From the NCBI GenBank assembly GCA_900556765.1, contig USQH01000004.1, forward strand, positions 1 through 26,134: 26,134 nt of DNA, given 5' to 3'. Shown here piece by piece: positions 1 through 6,043 of this stretch; within the stretch, counting starts at the first letter, position 1; the number at the start of each line of letters is the position of its first letter. Origin of the DNA: an uncultured Oscillospiraceae bacterium. Its GTDB lineage: Bacteria > Bacillota > Clostridia > Oscillospirales > Acutalibacteraceae. A model generated the notes under the pieces. The model worked only from the letters and a program-made list of their open reading frames with translations. It searched no databases and had not been told where the DNA came from. A program made the position numbers and the translations under genes.

Positions 1-1
1 T

Positions 2-85
2 GCAGGTGACGATATCACTATCGCTTTCAAGAGCGAGAGCATGCACCTCTTTGACGCCGATACCGAAAAGACTATCGTTAACTGA
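2..85 (+). CDS. C-terminal end of probable sugar-type ABC transporter ATP-binding protein (partial)
   Basis: Only the last 27 codons are in the window, open from the left edge to a TGA at 83-85. The residues end in a pattern like MHLFDADTEKTI, which resembles the C-terminal OB-fold tail of MsmX/UgpC-type ATPases (typically ..HFFDPETEKAI). Those proteins energise carbohydrate ABC importers from the cytoplasmic face of the membrane. The Walker motifs and everything upstream lie outside the window, so the call rests on a short tail. A terminator hairpin follows, consistent with this being the end of a transcription unit. Confidence 0.5.
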   Translation, partial: AGDDITIAFKSESMHLFDADTEKTIVN

Positions 86-137
86 TCTCGAAAAGAGATT
101 GACTGCGTAATTAACCGCCGATAGCGGCGTTGTAAAC

Positions 138-177
138 AAGGACGAAAAGCGTTGAGCTTTTCGCCCTTGCATTTTTA
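138..177 (+). terminator. Rho-independent terminator
   Basis: The arm at 138-150 pairs with 156-168 across a 5-base loop. The inner 8 bp (CGAAAAGC / GCTTTTCG) are perfect and the full 13-bp stem has one mismatch. A T-run follows at 172-176. It lies about 50 bp after the stop of the upstream ABC ATPase and closes that unit before the cwlD promoter. Confidence 0.85.
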
Positions 178-202
178 TAACGAAAACTGCCTGTTGCGCC
201 TG

Positions 203-232
203 TTGACAAGCGCCGCCGCAGTGACTTATAAT
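203..232 (+). promoter_or_regulatory. Consensus sigma-A promoter for cwlD-radA
   Basis: TTGACA at 203-208 and TATAAT at 227-232 are both perfect consensus hexamers, with an 18-bp spacer. Transcription would start near 239, about 50 bp upstream of the cwlD ATG. It lies just after the preceding terminator and before the first gene of the unit. Confidence 0.85.
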
Positions 233-290
233 TAAACCGTCGCTAATTAAATAAAACACCGCCGCATAAATTAGTATGAGGTGGTTATAA

Positions 291-1001
291 ATGAACATTG
301 CACAGATCAGATCAACGGCGCTGTTGATCGCTGCTGCCGTTTTTCTCGCATTTTGCCTGTCTGCAACGGTCGGCCTTGGTTCAAAGGCGGATACGACCGC
401 CAGACGCACGGTAATAATCGACGCGGGACACGGCGGATTTGACGGCGGCGCGGTCGCGGCAGACGGCACGGCGGAAAAGGACATAAATCTCGCTGTATCG
501 TTAAAGCTGCAGCAGCTTTTAACATTTTACGGCTATAATGTCGTAATGCTGCGAGACTGTGATACCGCGCTTAATACCGACGGGTCGACCACGCGGCAGA
601 AAAAGCGCTCCGATATTATGTATCGCTACTCGGTTATGCAGGAAAATCCGGACAGTATCTATCTGTGCATACATCAGAACAATTTTTCGGCATCTTACTG
701 CCACGGAGCGCAAATGTTTTATTGCCGCTCGACCGACGGGTCAAAGGAGCTGGCGCAGTCGATACAAACCTCTTTGCACAGGTTGCAGACCGACAACGAA
801 CGTGTCATAAAACCGTGTACAGACGATGTCTATCTGATATATAATGCGACGACCACCGCCGTATTGGTCGAATGTGGCTTTTTGTCCAATTACGACGACC
901 TGCAAAATCTGAAAAATGATGAGTATCAGATGAAACTGGCGTTTGCCGTTTCATCCGGACTGAACGAATACATAACGGGAGCTGAAAAATCAAGTGGCTA
1001 A
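291..1001 (+). CDS. cwlD: N-acetylmuramoyl-L-alanine amidase, CwlD type
   Basis: This is a zinc-dependent amidase (Amidase_3 family) that cleaves the bond between N-acetylmuramic acid and the stem peptide. CwlD in spore formers acts at the start of muramic-delta-lactam synthesis in the spore cortex. The 236-aa product has an N-terminal hydrophobic anchor or signal (residues 8-29), then the catalytic domain. The expected zinc ligands and catalytic residues are visible: H47 in DAGHGG, E62 in AEKDINL, H128 in CIHQN, and E194 in LVECGFLSN. The length matches CwlD. The ATG is preceded by GAGGTGG at 278-284. The gene overlaps the radA start by 8 bp, so the two are probably co-translated. A consensus vegetative promoter lies upstream, which is unexpected for a purely sporulation-specific gene, so a vegetative amidase role is the alternative. 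Confidence 0.88.
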   Translation: MNIAQIRSTALLIAAAVFLAFCLSATVGLGSKADTTARRTVIIDAGHGGFDGGAVAADGTAEKDINLAVSLKLQQLLTFYGYNVVMLRDCDTALNTDGSTTRQKKRSDIMYRYSVMQENPDSIYLCIHQNNFSASYCHGAQMFYCRSTDGSKELAQSIQTSLHRLQTDNERVIKPCTDDVYLIYNATTTAVLVECGFLSNYDDLQNLKNDEYQMKLAFAVSSGLNEYITGAEKSSG

Positions 1002-2361
1002 GTCAAAAACTGTCTTTATATGCTCGGAGTGCGGAGCCGAAAGCCCTCGCTGGTACGGGCGCTGCCCCGCCTGCGGCGAATGGAATACGCTGAACGAGGA
1101 AATAGTTGCCCCCACGCCGGTCAAGGAGACAGTGCGCCGCGCCGCGTCGACAGGTGAATTTGCCGCGGCAAAACTGCGCGATATCGGCGTAGACGACGAG
1201 CATCGTTATCATACCGGTGTCGGTGAACTTGACCGTGTGCTCGGCGGCGGCATTGTCAAAGGCTCGCTTGTATTGCTCGGCGGCGACCCCGGAATCGGAA
1301 AATCCACCATGATGCTTCAGATATGTCAGCATCTCGGCAAAACAATGCAGATACTATACGTTTCGGGCGAGGAGTCAAAGCGCCAGATTAAACTGCGTGC
1401 CGACCGTCTCGGCGTCGATACCGAAAATCTAGGCGTTATGGCACAGACCGATGTGCAGCTCATCTGTGAGTATATCCGCGAATCAAAGCCCGATTTGGTC
1501 ATAATCGACTCCATTCAGACCATGTCGCTGACTGATCTCAGCTCATCACCCGGCTCGGTCACTCAGGTGCGCGAATGTACAAATATGCTGCTTCGCACTG
1601 CAAAAGGTAACGACATACCGATATTCGTCATCGGCCATGTTAATAAGGAAGGTTCTATCGCCGGACCGAAGGTCATGGAACACATTGTCGACGCCGTGCT
1701 TTACTTTGAGGGCGACCGCAATCTTTCATACCGAATTTTGCGCGCGGTCAAAAACCGATTTGGCTCCACTAACGAGATCGGCGTGTTTGAAATGCGCGAC
1801 CGCGGCCTGTTTGAGGTGGAGAATCCGTCGCAAATGTTGCTTTCGGGCCGCCCTGAAAACGTGAGCGGTACCTGCGTTGCCTGTGTGCTGGAGGGCTCGC
1901 GACCTATCCTTGCCGAAGTGCAGGGATTGGTAACTGCCAGCGGCTTCGGCAATCCAAGGCGCGTGGCGACCGGCTTTGACAACAGCCGCATGAACCTTAT
2001 TCTTGCTGTTTTAGAAAAGCGCTGCGGCTACTTTTTCTCCAATTTGGATACATATCTCAATGTCGTCGGAGGATTTCGACTGGACGAGCCTGCCTCAGAT
2101 CTGGCGGTCGCACTGTCGCTTGTTTCGGGATTAAAGGATTTTGTCGTTCCCGACGATGTTATAGCGTTCGGAGAAATAGGACTTGCCGGAGAGGTGAGGG
2201 CAGTCCCGTGTGCAGAAATGCGCGTTGCCGAGGCGGCACGGCTGGGATTCGGTACTTGCATACTTCCGTACCGTTGCCTGAAATCGCTTGAAAATAACAA
2301 ATACAACATTCGACTGATCGGCGTTCATAACATTCGCCAGGCGGTCGACGCGCTGAAGTAA
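994..2361 (+). CDS. radA: DNA repair protein RadA/Sms
   Basis: RadA is a RecA-like, DnaB-like ATPase that promotes branch migration and processing of recombination intermediates in the cytoplasm. The 455-aa product has, in order, an N-terminal zinc finger (C10, C13, C24, C27), a RecA-type core with Walker A GDPGIGKST around 97-105, the RadA-specific KNRFG motif at 253-257, and a C-terminal Lon-protease-like domain from about residue 290. The start is GTG at 994, overlapping the cwlD stop by 8 bp, with GGGAG at 977-981. Length and all motifs are those of an intact family member. In many Firmicutes radA sits beside clpC and disA; here it follows cwlD instead and no disA is visible. Confidence 0.96.
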   Translation: MAKSKTVFICSECGAESPRWYGRCPACGEWNTLNEEIVAPTPVKETVRRAASTGEFAAAKLRDIGVDDEHRYHTGVGELDRVLGGGIVKGSLVLLGGDPGIGKSTMMLQICQHLGKTMQILYVSGEESKRQIKLRADRLGVDTENLGVMAQTDVQLICEYIRESKPDLVIIDSIQTMSLTDLSSSPGSVTQVRECTNMLLRTAKGNDIPIFVIGHVNKEGSIAGPKVMEHIVDAVLYFEGDRNLSYRILRAVKNRFGSTNEIGVFEMRDRGLFEVENPSQMLLSGRPENVSGTCVACVLEGSRPILAEVQGLVTASGFGNPRRVATGFDNSRMNLILAVLEKRCGYFFSNLDTYLNVVGGFRLDEPASDLAVALSLVSGLKDFVVPDDVIAFGEIGLAGEVRAVPCAEMRVAEAARLGFGTCILPYRCLKSLENNKYNIRLIGVHNIRQAVDALK

Positions 2362-2380
2362 AAATAACGGGAGCGATAAC

Positions 2381-3091
2381 ATGAGAATATTTATAATTCG
2401 TCACGGTGATCCGGATTACTCGATAGACGGACTGACCGAAAAGGGAAAACGAGAGGCTGAATTGCTTCGCGAGCGGCTGGTCGGCGAGGGAATAAACGCA
2501 ATTTATTGTTCGCCGCTCGGACGCGCTCAGGCGACGGCAAAACCGACCGCCGACGCGCTCGGCTTGCCGATAGTCACCTGCGAATGGCTGCGCGAGTTTC
2601 CAAAGCGGCTTCCCGATTATCCGATCGCGCCGTGGAATCTGCCGCCGAGAGTGTGGACGGAGGACGAGCGTGCGCTTGATGTAAGCCGTTGGCGCGATGC
2701 CGATCTGTGGAAGAACAGCGAGATAATACCGTATTTCGACAGCGTGTGTGCGGAGTTTGACCGCACGGTTGCCGCACACGGTTTTACACGCGACGGATTG
2801 GTATATAACTTTGACGACGCTGACCGCGATAGAGATGACGCCGTTGCATTTTTCTGCCATCACGGACTTGGAACGGCGCTGCTTGCTCATATCACAGGCG
2901 TACCTCTGCCGCATATGTGGCACACTTTCTTTCTGCCGACCTCGTCGGTCACAACCGCGCTGATGGAGATGCATGAGCCGGACAACAATACGGCGATCGG
3001 CAGAGTGGTTTCGCTCGGCGATACGTCGCACTTGTTTGCAGGCGGCGAACCGATATCATCATCGGGACTTTTCACCGAAATACGCCGATAA
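2381..3091 (+). CDS. Histidine phosphatase family protein
   Basis: This is a member of the phosphoglycerate-mutase-like (branch 1 histidine phosphatase) superfamily, soluble and 236 aa long. The catalytic RHG motif is at residues 7-9, with H8 as the phospho-accepting histidine. A second conserved histidine lies in CHHG (H160/H161), and the family pattern CSPLGRAQATA follows the first strand. Between them is an acidic, tryptophan-rich stretch (about residues 67-150) that I cannot match to a subfamily, so the substrate is unknown. It starts 19 bp after radA and probably shares its transcript. The ATG is preceded by GGGAG near 2369-2373. The terminator near 3200 ends the unit. Confidence 0.85.
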   Translation: MRIFIIRHGDPDYSIDGLTEKGKREAELLRERLVGEGINAIYCSPLGRAQATAKPTADALGLPIVTCEWLREFPKRLPDYPIAPWNLPPRVWTEDERALDVSRWRDADLWKNSEIIPYFDSVCAEFDRTVAAHGFTRDGLVYNFDDADRDRDDAVAFFCHHGLGTALLAHITGVPLPHMWHTFFLPTSSVTTALMEMHEPDNNTAIGRVVSLGDTSHLFAGGEPISSSGLFTEIRR

Positions 3092-3184
3092 TGCGTTTAA
3101 AGGAATAATTGACTCAAGCTTTTTACACAGACTGCTTGAGACAAATAAAAAAAGTATCATTTGCAAGTTTAATTTTAAAAGAAA

Positions 3185-3216
3185 AAAACGGACGACTGAA
3201 AAAAGTCGTCCGTTTT
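3185..3216. terminator. Bidirectional Rho-independent terminator
   Basis: A perfect 13-bp inverted repeat (3185-3197 with 3204-3216) encloses a 6-base loop GAAAAA. The left arm is preceded by an A-run and the right arm ends in TTTT, so both strands read as a stem followed by a U-tract. The minus-strand tail is the longer one. It sits between the convergent histidine-phosphatase gene and the second ABC exporter gene and serves both. Confidence 0.88.
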
Positions 3217-3266
3217 GTGTTTGATATATGATGTTTACGAATTTAGTATTCTGTTTTCGGCTTCGT

Positions 3267-5495
3267 TTACGGTGTCGGATTCATCGGCGGCGCGGATGGT
3301 AAAGCGTCAAGCTCTGTTTTGACTTTGAACAGCGATTTCTGAGCGGTAACCAGTCCGTAGTAGATCCCCTTTTTCTCCATCAGCTCCTCGTGCGTTCCGA
3401 CCTCCTCGATTCTGTGATTGCGGTTAAATACGACCAGGCGTGTTGCATTTCGCAGTGTAGACAAGCGGTGAGCTATTGCAAATGTGGTGCGTTCACTTGT
3501 CAGTCGCTGTATTGCCTGCTGCACCAGCAGTTCGCTCTCGCTGTCGAGGGAACTGGTTGCTTCGTCCAGTATCAGTATACGCGGATCGGCAAGAACGGCT
3601 CTGGCGATAGCAATGCGCTGACGCTCGCCGCCGGATAGGTTAAAGCCTTTTGTACCGATATATGTGTCGTATCCGTCGGGCAGACGGCTGATAAAATCGT
3701 GAGCATTTGCGATTTTTGCTGCCCGTATTACCTCTTCGTAGGAAGCGTTCGGCTTTGAGTAGCGGATATTGTTGAGAATACTGCCTGCGAAAAGGAATGT
3801 TTCCTGCAATACAACGCCCATTTGTGAATGCAGCGAGCGGCTGTTATAGTCACGTATGTCTATGCCGTCAATGAGAATCTGCCCTTCATTGACGTCGTAC
3901 AGTCGCATAAGAAGGTTTATCATGGTCGATTTGCCGACTCCGGATGCGCCGACCAACCCGATCATTTCACCTTTTTTTACGCTTAAGTTTATGTCCTCAA
4001 GCACGGTGTCACACGCGTTGTAGCCAAAGGAAACCGATCTGAACTCAATATCGCCGTTGATTTTATGTTCAACGGTGCCGCTGCTTTCTACCTCGGAGGT
4101 ATCGTCCAGCACGTCGAAAATTCGGTCAAGCGATGTAAGCATACGCATTATCATGCGTGGCAGACCTGCCATCCAGTTGAGCGGTGAATAGAGCATTGTT
4201 GCATATGATGTGAACTGCATGAGGCGGCCGGCGGGCATCGTGCCGCCGAGGACATCCAGTCCGCCGAAATAGGCGATACAGTCGATTCCCAGCCCCATTA
4301 TCAACGACAAAAACGGAAAAAAGATCGCCCAAAATACCTCGTTGCGGTATTCTACATCGGCGAATTTGCCCGACAGCGCATCAAAGCGATCCGACTCCTC
4401 TTTTTCTCTGCCGTAGTTTTTTACCACGCGTATGCCGGACAAAACATCCTGCAAGCGGTTTTTGATATCGTCGTTTTTATTGGCCTGATTACGGAAAAGA
4501 TTGTGGATTTTCTTGTTAAATGCTTTTGTGAGAAACAGACACAGCGGCATAAAGATTATTGAAAGCAGAGCCAGGCGCCAGTTAATGAAAAACATCAGCG
4601 CGGCGGCTCCGATCATCGTGATTATGTTGGACATCATGTTTCCGAACGCTTTTTCCATAAAATCACGCACGGCGGAGGTATCGGAGGTGACGCGGTTCAT
4701 AAGCTCGCCGGGCTTTCGGCCTGAAACAAACGACATTGAAAGCTGCTGTATCTTTTCAAACACGCGGCGGCGCAGATCCATACTCATTTTTGCGCCCAGT
4801 TTTACGCATAGGACATTTTTGTAAATGGTAGCGCCGACGTTAAATCCGGTTAGCAGCAGCATGGTTATTACGAACACCACTACGGCGCTCATTTTGTCCG
4901 CGGACGGCTGACGCAGGGTGTTGTCGATAAATTTCTGTTGCACCGACTGTGTGTAGAGAGTGCATATTGTCACGGCAACCATTACGAATGAAATCAGTAT
5001 GAGCTGTAAAATGTACGGCCCGCACAATGACTTAAATCGCCGCGCCGAAACATTTTTTCGGTCACATTTCGGACAGGTGACGGCGCCGCCGAGCGGATGG
5101 CCGCACCGTGTACAGGTGGTTTCTTTTTCGTGACATTCGACCTTATCCCTTTTGCCGCGAAGCAGTACCTTGATGCCTTTTACTATGTATGAAAAGCGGA
5201 TCGTGTGACGCATTGAAAAGCCTGCGGCACGGATATATCTGCCGTCCTTTATGACGGTCAGAGCGCCGCAGCCGATAAACGACTGATATTTCACACCGTC
5301 GATTTCCGAAAGCAGCCATTGACCTGTCAGCTTGCTGTCACGCACGACGATAATACGCTTTTCGGTGACGGCAACAAAGCCGTCGGAGACAGCCGTTCCG
5401 TCAGCACCGAGATCGTACGGTGCGCAGTATTCGATTTGCTCGTCGTCGGGGACGAACTGCCGATATTTTTCCGGCAGATCAAACAGCAGCTTCAT
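3267..5495 (-). CDS. ABC exporter with N-terminal PH-like domain and zinc ribbon (second of pair)
   Basis: This is a fused permease-ATPase half transporter of 742 aa. In order it has a beta-rich N-terminal region resembling a bacterial PH-like domain (about residues 20-120), a zinc ribbon (C128, C131, C141, C144), six predicted membrane helices (about 155-430), and a nucleotide-binding domain. That domain has Walker A GASGVGKST (K522), signature LSGGE (620-624), Walker B ILILDEAT with catalytic E645, and H-loop H676. All ATPase residues are canonical. It is the last gene of a three-gene unit, 53 bp after the DUF1854 gene. The ATG has AAAGGA seven bases upstream. Related ABC proteins beside DUF1854 genes are known from cyanophycin-associated loci in other phyla, but no cyanophycin gene is visible here and the substrate is unknown. 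It probably forms a heterodimer with the 811-aa exporter. Confidence 0.88.
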   Translation of the reverse strand: MKLLFDLPEKYRQFVPDDEQIEYCAPYDLGADGTAVSDGFVAVTEKRIIVVRDSKLTGQWLLSEIDGVKYQSFIGCGALTVIKDGRYIRAAGFSMRHTIRFSYIVKGIKVLLRGKRDKVECHEKETTCTRCGHPLGGAVTCPKCDRKNVSARRFKSLCGPYILQLILISFVMVAVTICTLYTQSVQQKFIDNTLRQPSADKMSAVVVFVITMLLLTGFNVGATIYKNVLCVKLGAKMSMDLRRRVFEKIQQLSMSFVSGRKPGELMNRVTSDTSAVRDFMEKAFGNMMSNIITMIGAAALMFFINWRLALLSIIFMPLCLFLTKAFNKKIHNLFRNQANKNDDIKNRLQDVLSGIRVVKNYGREKEESDRFDALSGKFADVEYRNEVFWAIFFPFLSLIMGLGIDCIAYFGGLDVLGGTMPAGRLMQFTSYATMLYSPLNWMAGLPRMIMRMLTSLDRIFDVLDDTSEVESSGTVEHKINGDIEFRSVSFGYNACDTVLEDINLSVKKGEMIGLVGASGVGKSTMINLLMRLYDVNEGQILIDGIDIRDYNSRSLHSQMGVVLQETFLFAGSILNNIRYSKPNASYEEVIRAAKIANAHDFISRLPDGYDTYIGTKGFNLSGGERQRIAIARAVLADPRILILDEATSSLDSESELLVQQAIQRLTSERTTFAIAHRLSTLRNATRLVVFNRNHRIEEVGTHEELMEKKGIYYGLVTAQKSLFKVKTELDALPSAPPMNPTP

Positions 5496-5548
5496 GAAAT
5501 ATCCTTTCGGTGAAAAATATACGTGAAACGGTAATACGCAGCGGCAGG

Positions 5549-6043
5549 TTACAGAAATACGTCAATACGCTTAAGCTCCAACGCACTGAGCTTTTCAATG
5601 TTTTCAACCTCGTAGCGGTTTCCGTCAATATCGGTGAAGATGATACGTGTGTCGCTCAGGCGTGTAACCGAATCTCCCGAACTGCGTATAATGAACTTCA
5701 TCTGACCGTAGTCGGTGATGACATAAAAAGTCGAAAAACCGTGTTCGGTACGGACGCCGCGTATATTGCGTATTTTGGGTACAAAATACCGCAGTTTCAG
5801 CTCGCTTTCAATGAGCTTTCTTGTCGGCTCGTCAACATCGTTAATATCCCTGATGATGCCAATCTCATCATTTCGACCGACCGTTTCACGTACCGATAGA
5901 AATTTGCCTGCGTCCGAAAACGGAAAAGAGCGGAATATCAGCACGCGGTCGTAATGACGACCGTCGAAATCGAGGGAGATAAAGCCGCCGTCGGTTGCCG
6001 AAAAGACTGCATTATCGCGGTTTATGTATCGCGTATCGCTCAC
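5549..6043 (-). CDS. DUF1854 family protein
   Basis: The product resembles DUF1854: a GGFISLDFDG opening, a conserved FRSFPFSD (compare RAFPLS in the family), EIGIIRDI, ESELKLRYFVPKI, VITDYGQMKF, a downstream IIFTDIDGNRYEVEN pattern and a final LELKRIDVFL. DUF1854 genes are known to accompany ABC exporters of the kind seen on both sides here; their biochemical role is not established. I prefer the GTG at 6041-6043, which gives 164 aa and overlaps the upstream stop in the compact form GTGA. An alternative ATG at 6152-6154 adds 37 Asp/Gly/Arg/Pro-rich residues, has a better ribosome binding site (AAGGAG at 6165-6170), and would overlap the ABC gene by 115 bp. The core domain is the same in either case. 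Confidence 0.82.
   Translation of the reverse strand: MSDTRYINRDNAVFSATDGGFISLDFDGRHYDRVLIFRSFPFSDAGKFLSVRETVGRNDEIGIIRDINDVDEPTRKLIESELKLRYFVPKIRNIRGVRTEHGFSTFYVITDYGQMKFIIRSSGDSVTRLSDTRIIFTDIDGNRYEVENIEKLSALELKRIDVFL

Noticed and set aside
2159..3031. 290-codon open frame on the minus strand
   Set aside because: It lies opposite radA and the histidine-phosphatase gene, which have clear motifs. Its product has no recognisable domain, and no ribosome binding site was seen.
3113..3140. Hairpin CTCAAGC / GCTTGAG after the histidine-phosphatase gene
   Set aside because: The 14-base loop and 7-bp stem are weak, and the much better 13-bp terminator lies 45 bp downstream.
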